A stretch of DNA of 64,000 bases from NCBI GenBank assembly GCA_029641185.1, contig JAPWGK010000009.1, forward strand, positions 880,501 through 944,500. The letters are read 5' to 3'. The position numbers and the translations under genes were made by a program. This DNA is from Pseudofabraea citricarpa. Taxonomy: Eukaryota > Ascomycota > Leotiomycetes > Helotiales > Dermateaceae. Numbering within the stretch: the first letter of the stretch is position 1; each line of letters opens with the position of its first letter. The notes beneath the pieces are model-generated. The model had not been told where the DNA came from. It ran no database searches and worked only from the letters and a program-made list of their open reading frames with translations. Below are positions 11,261-24,313 of this stretch, in pieces.

Positions 11261-12235
11261 ATGCCTCCACGAATATACGCGCCTTCAAAGGCAGTAGCCT
11301 CGATACTACGTTGCAAAAGAACTCCCCTTCGAAATCGACAATATGCCACGGCAGCAGCAGCTATAACGCCAGCAGCGACGATTGAGCAGATGGCAGGAAG
11401 CCCAGGACCAACCATCCATCACCCGGCTACGCAACCGCCTTCATACAAGCCTCCGGAATTCCGCAAGTCGCAACTACTACGACAGTATGCATCACTACTG
11501 CGCTCAACCCCTCTGATGCTCCTATTTCAGCACAACAACTTGAAAGCTACCGAGTGGGTTGGAGTCCGAAGGGAGCTTATCAAGGCTCTGGCAAAGGTGG
11601 ATGCCGCGCGGGTGGAAGCAGGAGAGGCTCCCCTGGACCTTGCTGCCAATGTAAAGATCCAGATTGTACAAACGGGAATCTTTGCAGCTGCGTTAAGGGT
11701 GGTGGAATTCTATAACCCTGAAGCACAGCCAGAAACCACAGATGGCTTCACGCATTCTCTTTCGAAAGCTGCACACGAAGCTGCTGTAGATAAGAAGACG
11801 GCCCATGGATTAGCTCCTTTGCTGTCAGGTCCTTTGGTTGCCCTCACATTCCCGACGGTCTCTCCACAACATTTGAAAGCTGCGCTTTCGATTCTGTCTC
11901 CTAGTGCACCGGACTTCCGGGCTCCAACAAGAAGGGTGAATCCAGGATATTATGATCTGACGGTTCAAAGTGGATTGGCGAAGCTGATGCTACTGGGAGC
12001 TAGAGTGGAAGGAAGAGTATTTGATGTGGAAGGCACAAAATGGGTTGGAAGTATTCCTGGAGGACTAGAAGGCCTACAAGCTCAACTAGTAGCTATGTTG
12101 CAAGGTGTCGGAGCAGGTGTTACGAATACTTTGGAAAGTGCAGCAAAGAACCTGTACTTCACAATGGAGAGCAGAAAGACCATGTTAGAAGACGAAGAGA
12201 AGGGAGAAGCACCCAAGGAAGAGCCAAAAGCGTAA
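11261..12235 (+). CDS. MRPL11: Mitochondrial large-subunit ribosomal protein uL10m (L10/MRPL11 type)
   Basis: Single exon, 324 residues, starting MPPRIYAPS at 11261; the frame opens slightly upstream but only with non-ATG codons. The first ~45 residues are rich in Arg, Ala and Thr and lack acids, like a mitochondrial presequence. The core FQHNNLKATEWVGVRREL and later segments match fungal mitochondrial L10. It would form the stalk base of the mitoribosome. The C-terminus is acidic and Lys-rich (EDEEKGEAPKEEPKA), which recalls the flexible tails of stalk proteins. The stop lies 119 bp from the stop of the convergent PLC-like gene. Confidence 0.82.
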   Translation: MPPRIYAPSKAVASILRCKRTPLRNRQYATAAAAITPAATIEQMAGSPGPTIHHPATQPPSYKPPEFRKSQLLRQYASLLRSTPLMLLFQHNNLKATEWVGVRRELIKALAKVDAARVEAGEAPLDLAANVKIQIVQTGIFAAALRVVEFYNPEAQPETTDGFTHSLSKAAHEAAVDKKTAHGLAPLLSGPLVALTFPTVSPQHLKAALSILSPSAPDFRAPTRRVNPGYYDLTVQSGLAKLMLLGARVEGRVFDVEGTKWVGSIPGGLEGLQAQLVAMLQGVGAGVTNTLESAAKNLYFTMESRKTMLEDEEKGEAPKEEPKA

Positions 12236-12354
12236 TGATCAAATGGCTATGTAAGCTTATGTACTATATATGTAGATCTCATGTATCTATCTTGCAGAAC
12301 ATTATTATCTTGTTGACTATACTAAATCAAAGAGCATACCCAATCAAAGAATAC

Positions 12355-13890
12355 CTACTTCAGCAATAGCTTTGCATTCATACCAACAATACATCTGACC
12401 AAATCCCAGTCACCTTTTTCTCCAACCCAGTCGCAGACCACAATACCTGTTGCTCCATCACCAACAGGTTTCCTCTGATCTCCTCCGTCCTGCGCCCACA
12501 ACGCCTGTGTATCATTATGCTTCCGGCACAAGTGATCAACAATATGCGGATTGACCTTTGCTGCAATTCTATCTGGCCAGCAGCCGGGGCGGAAGAAATT
12601 GGAAGCAGTAAGGAAGTTGACAAAGATAGGCAATTTCGTAGCTTCAGCAGCATTGGCATCATCCGGATGAGGAGCAACGACCTCCGCAGCACGAGCTAGA
12701 TGGGCCTCCGAGAACCCAATCTTCTTGTCGATGTTGACCGTCTCCTCGACCTCATAGAAATCCTGTACGCGGATCTCTCCACTGGAGCACAAGCCATCCT
12801 CGCAATTATCTGGCCAGGACTCACCATCAATACACCAGCCATGCTCACCACGGATCGAATCGTCAATCGCAAAGCGCCGCACGATCACGATCTTATTTCG
12901 CACCTCGCCCAGTCGGGGCAGACGGTTTTCAGTAAACCAACGAGCAGGATCCGTCGCGTAGTGGGCGTGTAGAATTTTGCTCAATTGCTGATCTGTTGCC
13001 TTTCCCACGCCCTCGCGCTTCAGGGACATGATGACTGTCTCCAAGGGATTGGCATCCAGGAATGCGAAAACCACATTGATCAGGTCGCGTAGGTACTTGT
13101 TCCCTGTGAGCGAGATGGGGAATGCGCTGTGGACGAGAATGAGTCCATCCTTGCCAGGGTTCTCTGGATCCTCGGGCTGCACACGTATATCCAAGAAGCG
13201 CACACCATTATTCAATTGTTCTTTCACGCTGACTGCCTGGCAGCGGACGGATGGGAGTGCTTTATGGCAAGTAGGAGAATTGTGAGTCCCTGGAATACTG
13301 AGTCGCGACAGAGGTAGCTCGTTGTCAAGCTTCGACATCCATGATTCTAGCTTCGCAGAAGAGTATAACGCAAGGAAAGATTCCTTAGGGAGGTAGACTG
13401 CGGTATATTCGAATTTGGGGTCAGGAGAGAGCGGGGTGAGGACGGTGGAGCGGTGTGTGGTGCATGGAGTGTCGACTCGGTATCGCTGCCCTTCGGCTTC
13501 AAAGGTCAACCGCAGAGTTCCCCCGCCATTGGGTTGGATATCAGTGCTTTTTGTTTCAAACGTGCCAATTGGTATTGATACATCCTGATGACTGAAGCTC
13601 TCTGACTTTGCTGCAAGTTGTGGTGATGTTGGAGTAGTAATGTTGCTCATCAACGAGCTGAATGATCTGGTGATGTTATTGAGGCCGCCACCATTATCAT
13701 TTGTTTCAGGAGCTTCGAATCGTTCGACCAATTTCAATTCTAGTGCGGTCGTTGTCAAGTTACGAATACTCAATGGAGGGGCCATATCTTCTGCAGTGTT
13801 GTGCGATTGAGAGCAACAACAAGCACACAATGAGGGGAACTTTCGTATCAACTTGGCCATTCTTGGTTTGGTGGGGTTGGCGCGGAACAA
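12355..13890 (-). CDS. PI-PLC X-domain-like phosphodiesterase
   Basis: Single exon, up to 511 residues; a second Met at residue 11 (13858-13860) is an alternative start. The C-terminal half has the PI-PLC X-like core: SIPGTHNSP with the first catalytic-type His, VRFLDIRV, then LVHSAFP with the second His, and a later FLDANPLETVIMSLKRE segment. Family members cleave or bind phosphoinositide-type phosphodiesters. No Y or C2 domain is seen, so this is the short bacterial/fungal type. The N-terminus carries a basic stretch and a Cys cluster (CACCC) that could be acylated. The first ~190 residues look like a fungal accessory domain I cannot name. Activity is inferred from motifs. Confidence 0.82.
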   Translation of the reverse strand: MFRANPTKPRMAKLIRKFPSLCACCCSQSHNTAEDMAPPLSIRNLTTTALELKLVERFEAPETNDNGGGLNNITRSFSSLMSNITTPTSPQLAAKSESFSHQDVSIPIGTFETKSTDIQPNGGGTLRLTFEAEGQRYRVDTPCTTHRSTVLTPLSPDPKFEYTAVYLPKESFLALYSSAKLESWMSKLDNELPLSRLSIPGTHNSPTCHKALPSVRCQAVSVKEQLNNGVRFLDIRVQPEDPENPGKDGLILVHSAFPISLTGNKYLRDLINVVFAFLDANPLETVIMSLKREGVGKATDQQLSKILHAHYATDPARWFTENRLPRLGEVRNKIVIVRRFAIDDSIRGEHGWCIDGESWPDNCEDGLCSSGEIRVQDFYEVEETVNIDKKIGFSEAHLARAAEVVAPHPDDANAAEATKLPIFVNFLTASNFFRPGCWPDRIAAKVNPHIVDHLCRKHNDTQALWAQDGGDQRKPVGDGATGIVVCDWVGEKGDWDLVRCIVGMNAKLLLK

Positions 13891-14198
13891 GCTTGGTTAC
13901 GAATAGTCACGGATGAGAACACCAACAAGTCAGATGCACAAAATTACTGTTCATGCGGTTAAATTCTACGGGATGCATAAATATGTCCCTCTATGTCGAA
14001 GCAGTAGACCCTACTTCTACTTGACCGTGGTTGAAGAGCCAAGTAAACGCCGTTCGCTAGAAATCAGAAACCCCCATGTTGAACTTTTCCTGAGAAAAAC
14101 TTATTGTTTATGCCGTTGAAGGACAAATGCTTCCCCCAGATCATGCCGTCATTAGTCGTGTTGAATATATTTTAAGAAGAAAACCCATGAAAAGAAAA

Positions 14199-15829
<1,631 letters not shown>

Positions 15830-16506
15830 GAGATGTAAAGTTGGATGGAGTAAGAAGAGGGATGGAAAGTGGAAGAGGCAGAGTTCTGGTGAATTTAACG
15901 TGAAGCGCTTTTCTGCTGCTTAAGTGCCCCTCACTGGATGTCAGGGATCTAGAGTGGAGCCCTCGGGCCACCACCTGAAACTAGTAGTTGCCGAGCCTTC
16001 GCTTTTCCACTTCGCTTGTCCCTTTCGGAGTTTCGATTATTCCATTGATTTCAGCGAAGGGAAGCTTTCACGCCATGGAAGAGAATCTCAGCACCTTTGT
16101 GATCTTTACAATCTATGATCTCGTAGTAATTACAAGCTTTTAAAGGGCGGAAGGTAGCTAGGTCGTGCAGAAGCAGCTTTAAACCGGCCAATCTTTTCTT
16201 CCGCTGTGTGGCTTTCTACAAGTAAGGTTCACTTGAGCCCAGTCACAAGAATGAACCAAGTCATGTCCATTCGCTAGAGCGAGCATTAAGCAGATCTGCA
16301 AATAGCCATCGGCTGGGCATCATTGAAGTCTATATCACACAGATCTTGGTCACATAGCTGACCACCCCTCAAAAAGTATTTACACCCCTCCATTAACGCC
16401 AGCCCATGCATGCAACCCGAACAAGCCCCAATTTTTGCCAGCGAGGGATTATCTCCAGCGGGCCCTCAATAGCCATCATAATATCCATAGCTGTTGTAAA
16501 ATCTCT
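15830..16506. other. Intergenic region upstream of SAH1 and downstream of eIF3h
   Basis: Holds the SAH1 promoter and the eIF3h 3' UTR. I see no further gene. Confidence 0.6.
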
Positions 16507-17720
16507 CTACTGCTGTTGCTCTGGTAGAAGATTGCTTTTCACCGCGAACATCTTGCTGGTAATGCTTGCTGTGAAGCCATCTACCTGTCTCGAGTATTGC
16601 TCGACCTGTCTAGCATTCAACATGCCCTCCAATCTGCTTGGCTCGGTTGGAAGCTTGAAGAGTCTCTCCCACTCGTCTTCAGGAAGAGGTGCCAGCTTCT
16701 GGGTGGCACGTGTTGCATTCTCTGCAGCACGCTTCGTCTTCCATGCAGTGACCTTGGTCTGCTCCCTGGCCAGCTGTCTTTGATAGTACTGGAAGTTGTT
16801 CAACTCGGTGTAGTGGGTCTCAATACTGTCCAAAAGCATGTCACAAGTTCGCTCCAGGTAAGGATCGATGGAGAGATCTAAGGAGTCGAGATTAGGGTAC
16901 AATGGTATATCGGGGGTGTTCTTGTGTAGGTCGGCAAGACTGGCGGGGAACTCGAGCTCCTTCTTTGGCAACTCGGCAGGCATCTGATGCAAGAAAGATG
17001 TCAAGAGGTGGGAGTTGTGCACAATGATAGGTAGCTCAACAAGCACATCCTTGTAGGTGAGCTTTGTCTTTTGCATGCTATGTACCCGTCAGTTGTGCAA
17101 GATATAGAACCGCAGATATGTTGACTTACTGCTCGGTGGTGAACTTGCTTTCCTTGTATGCTGCCATGAAAGTCGGGGATAATCTGAACGCACGCAGGCT
17201 TAGAGCACCCTGGGAACTTCTGCTGACATCATGGACCAGGGCAACAGTTCTCTCGTTGACCTCCTTCTGGTAATAGTACTGGTTCTCGATCAAGCTGCTA
17301 TTGATGAAGTTGCCCATGTTCGCGCTAGTATACCATCCTACGTTGTTTGCATCCACGTTAACTTCTCGAAGGTACTTGATCATCTCATTCTGGTAGGTGG
17401 CGTTGGCCTTTGATCGTGGTGCTGCCGCCGCAAGATTCGAAGCTGCCATGTGGTCATTTGGGTGTGAATCGGAGGCTGCAACGTCTGCGGTTGGGAAGGG
17501 GAAGCAGTTCGTAATTTGGAGAGTGCTGCCATTATCCATGCCAACGATTGATCCAGTAGCTGTTGTTGGGAAAGTCGCAGCACAAGCCTTGACGATTTTC
17601 ATGACAACCTGTAATGGCATCAGTCCTGGGTGGGTAGTAGATTCTATGGAGGGGTCTTTTTACCAGCGCCTCGACCTGAACAGAGTTCAAGGGAACGTCC
17701 TTTGATGCTGCGTCCGCCAT
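16507..17720 (-). CDS. eif3h: Translation initiation factor eIF3 subunit h (MPN domain)
   Basis: Exons 17664-17720, 17130-17608 and 16507-17077 give 368 residues. After [21 protein letters not shown] comes an MPN domain ([21 protein letters not shown]...) lacking the JAMM zinc-binding His-x-His motif, as expected for a structural subunit. [17 protein letters not shown] and LSPTFMAAY are typical of eIF3h. The C-terminal half is helical and charged, with [20 protein letters not shown]. It belongs to the 40S-bound eIF3 complex in the cytoplasm. Many filamentous fungi keep eIF3h while budding yeast has lost it. Confidence 0.93.
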
Positions 17721-18531
17721 GATGAAGTTGAGCTACTGTAAAATCGATGTATCTACGAGTAGAAGCGTTGGGAGAGCGGTCTGATCTCGATAAGGGCGCG
17801 TCGCGGATTTCTATCGTCGTCGACTTTTTGTCGCGGTTCTCGTTTGTGTGCGAAAAACGTCCTGGCGCGCCAAGCCCTCAAGCCTAATTTGGGCGAGGTT
17901 CGAAGTGGGCAAAAATTGGGGGTCTCTGTACCCCCACGATGTTTGTCTCGACGTCAACTCATCTTTGCTTCAAGCTTGTATGTACTTATTTTACTCTTCT
18001 GGTCGCTTCAAGAGCAGGAGACTTTCTTGTAGACATTTTGAACGTTCTTGATTTCGTTGTTCTGGTCATATGACTCCTCCTGCTTCAAGTGAAAGAATAG
18101 GCTTTGGACTTTGGCTGCAAATGCCCACCAAACTTTCTCGAGGATTTAGTATCTCGAAGCTACTATGGAGCTTTCATACACATGTAGTTACTTGGTGTTT
18201 CAGTGGCTCGATGCTTTCCAATAACTAGAAGAACTATGGTGTATTCCAAGTTTCTGTTTCTTGGTTGAAGGCGAGCGACATGAGTATGTCACTTTGACTT
18301 GAGGTACTTGTTACTGAAACGTAATATGGAATGAAGGTTTATTATTCTATCGCGCCTCTTTCCCCCGCATCTATTGCGTTTTTCTAGTATGCCCCAAACA
18401 CCATTTTAGAAACCCAGTAACCATGGCAGAGTCTTGACCCATAACTCCTGTGCTCCAGAAACACCTTCGATTTTTTTTTTTTTTGATTTCCTCCGAGCGA
18501 CTCATTCTGCCAGGTCATGAGTCAGCCACAT
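17721..18531. other. Intergenic region with poly-T tract
   Basis: No gene seen. A 14-base T run lies at 18471-18484, just past the stop of the UPF0643-like gene on the minus strand. Confidence 0.6.
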
Positions 18532-19272
18532 CTAGTCCACCCATTCAACAATCTCCCACGACTTTGCTCCGTCCTTGATCACCAAGCGAAGCCGCTCGAT
18601 GTGCCACTCGGTGTAGAGCTTACGAGCTGCACCTGCAGCACGCCGGTGAGCCTCACCGACACTACCAATTCTAGCATCTTTCAGGCTGCTCCAAACGCAG
18701 GTTGCAAGATTTCTGCCGGCCTCATCAGGTGACCCGAACCAGTATCTAAAAGCTGTTAGTGCTTGTTCTAAGCCGACGCTATACGCAAGGTTTTCATCCG
18801 CTTACTTCAAGAATCCTCCGCTTTGAGTAGCTTCGGCGTGGGCGGCTTTATCCAAAGCTCCAAGGTCGGAATAGACAGTGGTTGGTGGAATCTGACTTCT
18901 GAACGCGACGATATAGAACGACTGTTCCTTCCAGGTGTAACTCGTGGCTTCAACAAGGTCTTGGAGTGAAGTCATAATCTCGGTCCAGTTGAAGTTTTCA
19001 ACATAGGCCGCTGTAGCATAATCATCCCTCAGGCACTTCATGCCTACCAATGCTTTGGCCAGCAATTGGTTCGCAGTATCCACGGTGCGAAGATCCAGGA
19101 GGTGGTCGTATTCAGTGTATGGCGAGACGAGCAGAAAATTGCCATCGCCCGAAATTTTGGACCCAAGCGGAAGCGATGTTTCCTTATCGATGATTGCTTG
19201 GGCATCCCCAAACAACGCAGAGTGCGCAGATGATTCTGGCTGAACAACCTCGGGCGCTCTTGCTACAATCAT
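18532..19272 (-). CDS. UPF0643-like conserved fungal protein of unknown function
   Basis: Exons 18806-19272 and 18532-18745, joined across a 60-bp intron, encode 226 residues. The second exon begins with YWFGSPDEAGRNLATCVW and contains AHRRAAGAARKLYTEWHIE, a pattern I associate with the fungal UPF0643 family. No signal peptide, membrane segment or catalytic motif is apparent. The N-terminal half has a DHLLDLRTVDTANQ segment. The function is unknown and I do not propose one. The splice is supported by a TAA-containing branch (CACTAAC) and TTTTAG acceptor. Confidence 0.8.
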
Positions 19273-20478
19273 GGCTGAAAGAGAATGAAGAGACTGAAAC
19301 CAGGGTAGCGGTTCTGTGAAGGAAAGATGGCGAAGAAAGGGCGGGAGCGAGGATGAGAGAAGAGGGAGGGCGAAGAGACGTGTTGTGTAGAGGGAGGAGA
19401 CTCGTTATGAGAATTTCACCACTTGCATGATCAACCACGAACCTAATAAGGGTAACCAGACATTGCATACAGTGGACAGCACGACGCGCCTGAAGGGGGT
19501 TGTGCCATTATATGCTTCGGTGTTGCCATAGCACGCGAAGCTCAAGTGGGATTGCGAATTCCGGCTCGTTTAAATCAGGGGCCCGGCCTTTGTCTTGATA
19601 CCTGGTGTACTATCTGTTCCGTAGCCTTGAACCTTGTCCCAATTAAGGCTCTTGTCATGTACACACCACCGAACCCGTGCATCCCATTTCCATGGCTACG
19701 AAAACTTGCTAGCCCAAGACATTTGCCTTTTGCCGGCGGTTGAATTGTTGCCAACAATTGCCAACATTTGCCAAAAATATGCCAGCCTCATCCTGTCTAC
19801 CCAGCCTTTAGCGTATAAGGGAGTTCCCGCACCCAAGTCTCAAACCGTTTGACATGCATTAGCCTGCGGAAGGGTAGCAGAATAGAAGGCTTTGACAGAT
19901 TGCTAGATCAAGCGGATTGAGATGGTCAAGGATACGTCGTCCCATCAACGTCGCGGAACCCGACTACCAGGGACGTCTGCAGAAGATGGCTTTTGACCTG
20001 ATAACCAAACGCAATATGATTGCTGAACTTCAGTATTCGTGGAACTTTCCCGAAATCAAGTCCATGACAGAGCCACAATGATACTTCATCGGTACTGATT
20101 TCCGGATAGCCTCACCGGGTGTACTGTAGCTAGGAAGTTGTTGTGATGACGATAGCCAATCATTCCTTATCTTGACAACAACGTTTGAATGCAAGATGCC
20201 GTATCACTCTTCGCTGGCGGGATTGCTTTGCTGATTTTGAATCCAAGAACTTGCAGGGAGACCAATGGCAAAGGTCCGAAGTCGGGTAAGTAATTTTGCC
20301 ATGTGAATGAGAGTAGCGGTCTGCAACTGACAGGCGATGCTTGAGTGCGTGTTAGCCTGATAACGTTGATGGGCATACATCTTGCTTTGATTGTCATCGC
20401 ATCACTGTGACATGGGGAAATGCAATTGTTCATGGTGTAGATTCCGAGGTGCCAGCCAATTTTCGCAACTTAGCTGCG
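19273..20478. other. Intergenic region, 1.2 kb
   Basis: No supportable gene. Short open frames here have no domain-like content. It contains the triple TTGCCAA motif at 19748-19774 and otherwise looks like promoter and 3' flank. Confidence 0.5.
19748..19774. repeat. Three TTGCCAA motifs at exact 10-bp spacing
   Basis: TTGCCAA occurs at 19748-19754, 19758-19764 and 19768-19774. The identical heptamer, in the same direction and phase on the helix, could be a cooperative protein-binding array. It lies about 480 bp upstream of the ATG of the UPF0643-like gene. No factor is assigned. Confidence 0.5.
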
Positions 20479-21764
20479 TCATAGATCTTCTGCATTATGT
20501 CGATCTCCAAGCCACATTCTCCCACTTTCATACACACCGACTATACAATTCAAACATATCAGTAAAGCGCTCTCGGTAAACAAGAATGACAGGAAACGGT
20601 CCCTCGATGTGGCACAGAAGCGGCATGGGTCTGTTGTCGTTCGAAGAAGAGTGCAGTCTTGGTAAAGACACAGAGTGGAAAAGAAAAAAGCTCTTCAGTA
20701 ACTTACGATAAAGCCCACTCCCTAAGGCTGTCCAAACTGCTCGAAGTGTAGCTCCACGGAACAGGCCTTTGACACCTGCTTCTGTAAAAACTTCTCGGGC
20801 GACAGCCAACCCACTCTTCTTTGAACCTCCCTTTTTATGCGCCAGAGCTTCAAGTGTCTCCCCTCTCCTCCTTGCATGCTCGGCCTCTTGCTTCGCTTCT
20901 GCTTCTGAGCTGCTACCAGCAGCGGAAAGCATGATCCGGGTCTTTACAACGTCAACCGGGGTTGTAATGACTGCAGCAACTGAGCCTGCGCTACCTGCAC
21001 TGATCGCTGTTATCGTAGCCGTCTCCAGTAAACTACCAGTCGCTGTTCCATTCTTCTCTCGAGCTGATCGTAAAGTCACTTTAAGGTGCTCAAACACCGG
21101 GAATTGCATTGCTGTAAAGGGAAGATTTCGAGCTGCTAAAGCAGTATAGCCAGTCCAAAGTTGCGTGGGGTTCTTGAACTTCCTTAATGCCTGTAGAGTT
21201 ACTGATTGCTGGAATATTTTTGAAGTCTTTGAGGCCGATGATTTTGCTGGCTGGCGGAACATTTGAGCATTCTGCTTGAGGACCTCTGCAGGAGTGAGAA
21301 TGAAGCATGACGCCAATTCAGCTATAGCGGAGGCAGCACTATGAATAACAGGTTGAGGTATCAACGGAGACCCCCCAAAGGATGGATTTGTCTTTGAAAG
21401 GAAAGACTTAAAGCCCTCATAGGTGGTAAAGAACGCACCAGCTGCAGAAGTGTTAGTAGGTGTGATGAAAATACTAAACACAAGACATACATGATGGGAT
21501 AGTGATTAGGATCACACTTCCAATCCCTTGGTAAAGACCTCGAAAGAGGACCTTCCGATTAATGGCGTTTTTCGATGCATCATAATAGATTTTGTTGTAA
21601 TCAGGACTTTGAAATCGAGTTTTTAAGGTGTCTAAAGGATACACGAGCAAGTCAACAGTAAAGGCTGCAAATGCTCCGGCCTAGATCCGTCAGTCCATGA
21701 TTTTATGAAAATAAAACCGATGGAAAAGTAGTATGACCTCCAAGAACGAGTGCGTGGCACGCAT
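20479..21764 (-). CDS. Mitochondrial carrier, S-adenosylmethionine-transporter type
   Basis: Exons 21738-21764, 21491-21680, 20707-21441 and 20479-20540 give 337 residues. Three solute-carrier signatures are visible: YPLDTLKTR, LTPAEVLKQ and TTPVDVVKTR, one per repeat. The order and wording (AGAFAAFTVDLLVYPLDTLKTRFQ, then TYEGFKS) resemble Pet8/SAMC carriers, which exchange S-adenosylmethionine across the inner mitochondrial membrane. The first exon codes only MRATHSFLE and uses a weak GTCATA donor; it is chosen because it keeps the frame into AGAFAAF. The last intron (166 bp) is long for this window; the last exon restores GLYLGVYESGRMWL. Residues between repeats 2 and 3 carry an extra charged loop. 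The substrate is inferred. Confidence 0.82.
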
Positions 21765-22427
21765 GCTCCAAGAAGTAGAAACAATCTTCCATTGCACGGA
21801 AGCTCCCTCTGTCGTATGATTGTGCTGGGCTGTTCGTATGAGAGAAAAATAAGCCGATTTGAGGCACAAGCCAAAATACTACAATAAACCCCCAAAAGCA
21901 CAGTGGAATATTAACTCTTTGAGTCATTGAAACTGGCTGGATCCCGGAGATCTGTAGAAGAGTTGGAGGTTGTGCCTCAAATTGATCTGCTTTTCCTCAT
22001 ACAAGCAGCTGGGGTAGAAAGAGCCAGCCGACCGCAGGGCTGAACATTTAATTGAACTCCAAATTGAACGAACGTGTCGCGATTCTGCCTAGGAATAAAG
22101 AGAATTGTACATACCAGGAGGACATCTGTATGAGTATTAGACATTTACAGCCAACATGTTTTTTCTCGGGAATGGAAATATCAGCGTGATGCAGAAGTCT
22201 TCCCGGAAGAGAAGGTCAATACATAAACGTCATCAACCCCAGCCTCGCGCTACGAAACCGCGTGGGGGCAACATCCAACTTAACAGCTTCACTTACCGAC
22301 AATCGCTTTATGCAGATCTATACTGTCATAGCAAGAACCTTGCTGTAGTTGCAATCTAGACAAACTGGCGGGTTTATTCTGGTTGAAGTCCTCTCGCACA
22401 GAGGCAAAAGCACCCAAGCCAGAGATC
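21765..22427. promoter_or_regulatory. Divergent promoter region: mitochondrial carrier / MIX23
   Basis: 663 bp between two start codons that point away from each other; both products are predicted mitochondrial. No clear TATA box or repeat was found. Confidence 0.5.
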
Positions 22428-23095
22428 ATGGCCCAGAACGCGGCCCATCCGCAGCTCACAAGTCAATTTTGTTTTTCGACAATTGCACTCAGAGGTAGGT
22501 CGCTGCAAGGCATCCAAGCTCATTCTCGAAGCTTATCAATCCTCCAGATTTCCTCCGAATATCTCGATCAGCAATTGACGACAGTATCACTCAAAATTTG
22601 AACGCACTCCTGGTACCATCAGAGGCAGGCTTCGATCCCTCATCTACTTCTACCTCTATGCGGACATCCTCTCGCCGGCAGATTGCGCCGACTTCATGTA
22701 ATACTTTCAAAGAGAATGTACTGTTTCCTTCGTGGCAGGCAAGGTCGGACGTCTTGACATTTTGCGCGGCTGTTGCCACCAGCCCAGACCCAAATGACCC
22801 CGAGAATCTCTTGAGACAGGTCCAGAGCGAACGAGATAGAGAGAAGATCGTCGACGACAGACTCGATCCCTATGCGAAGGAGGTGGATGATAGACTTGAT
22901 CCATATGCAAAGAATGTTGTTAGAGAAGCCCGCACGGAAATTCTAGCAAATATCATAAGACAAGAGAGAAGCGTAGAACGTATCGTTAGAGCACGGAGTT
23001 GGGGTTTAGTCAGTGAACGTTGCGGCGGCGATGCCACAGACTGGGAAGAAGCACTGGACAATTGGAGAAGGCGAAGAGAAAACGGCAGTTCTTGA
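22428..23095 (+). CDS. MIX23: MIX23/Cid2 (CCDC58) family mitochondrial protein
   Basis: Exons 22428-22494 and 22548-23095 encode 204 residues. The splice joins FCFSTIALR to DFLRISRSAIDDSITQNLNA, the family's N-terminal signature. Later landmarks are SCNTFKENVLFPSWQAR, DRLDPY and the C-terminal WGLVSERCGG. Cys residues in FCF, SCN, TFCAAV and ERCGG are candidates for disulfides. Family members are small soluble proteins of the mitochondrial intermembrane space; the fission-yeast relative is the caffeine-induced death protein. An 11-residue unit, VDDRLDPYAK plus one, is present twice in tandem, which I regard as local duplication. It diverges from the carrier gene. Confidence 0.85.
22850..22915 (+). 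repeat. Tandem 33-bp coding duplication in MIX23 gene
   Basis: Units 22850-22882 and 22883-22915 encode VDDRLDPYAKE and VDDRLDPYAKN. Ten of eleven residues are equal although several third positions differ, so the copies are not recent and look held by selection. Confidence 0.85.
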
Positions 23096-24313
23096 AGGAT
23101 TCGGCTGGAAATCGGTTGGCGTAATGTTTCTGGATTCATGCATACAACCGACTAAGTAAGTTGGAGGCGTCTTTTGAATTAATTGTATATTATTGGGAAT
23201 GCATTAGCCTTATTAGCGGTAGGAAATCTCCATTATTCGATCTTGTTAAAGGCTTGTAATATTCTATCAGTACCTATTGTACACAACTAGTACAATTATT
23301 TCTCTACTCTGTGAGACAACTCAAAATCCGCGAATTATAGTTAATTAAGTTAAATTTGACCGCAATTAAATTAGCCACTTTTGTACTTGTTACACCGCTA
23401 TATTACGAATAATAGACTCAAATATGTTGGGTCGGTCTTCATGATTGAATACAATTAACCTAGGTATATTATAAGTGTACTATTCATAAAAGGAACATAT
23501 ACATCATCCTAGAGTTAATAGTAATAATCATGAACTTCTAATAACCTACCTATGTAACTTTTAGCAATTTTATGTTTACAAGTTAGTAAAATAATATTGA
23601 CATAGCTGTTAAATACTTCTAAGGAAATACATGGTAGCCAGCTCCTAGCCGTAGTGCTTCTAGACCGAACTAGTATGCGTGCCTACTAACGTGACCAAGG
23701 CATTTGCTTATGTCGCCTTTTAGTGCTGTACTGTTACCTTTGATTAGCTACCTAGAACCTATAGGTACGTTAGATATAAGTCTTTCTATGAACTTACTAT
23801 GCTAGCCTTCTTTTTTTTTTTTTTTTTTTTTTGGAAGAAAAAAACCCCCCATCATTTAGTTACTAACCTAGAGAAAATAAAACAATCTATAAAAGTTCCA
23901 ATGGTCAGTAAAATTCGGCGCTTACTCAATCGGTCCTAAATATCGTGGCCGAAGGTGATATACCGAAGCTTGAGAAAAGTGGCTCGTTTTCAGCGCCGGA
24001 TTGGCTTCCGAAATACAGCCTTGAAATTCGAAGCTTCGGCCTCACTCAGCCTTTGCAATCGTACTGCACTGTCTCAGTCAAACAGAACAACATCCACTCC
24101 CCACAATCCTCGTTTTTGCCTGTGGTAGTATTACCTACCCTATTCAGCAGGTGATAGCCATTCACTCTATCTGCGGATCTTCAATAGGAGCATCAAATCT
24201 ACCTCCACCCCACCACCGGCGCATCTAAAACACAACACCAGCCCTTAGGTAGCCGAATCTTTCCTACCTGTCTACACAACACCTCAGACTTTTGCCCTAC
24301 ACAAACCGCCATT
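23096..24313. other. AT-rich intergenic region with poly-T tract
   Basis: 1.2 kb with strong A/T and TpA bias from about 23160 to 23900 and no gene. It includes a 22-base T run followed by short A and C runs. It looks like decayed, formerly repetitive DNA plus the NatA-subunit promoter. I could not recognise a transposon remnant. Confidence 0.5.
23811..23832. repeat. Poly-T run (22 bases)
   Basis: A homopolymer in the AT-rich desert, followed by GGAAG, seven A and six C. Its length may be uncertain in any assembly. Confidence 0.85.
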
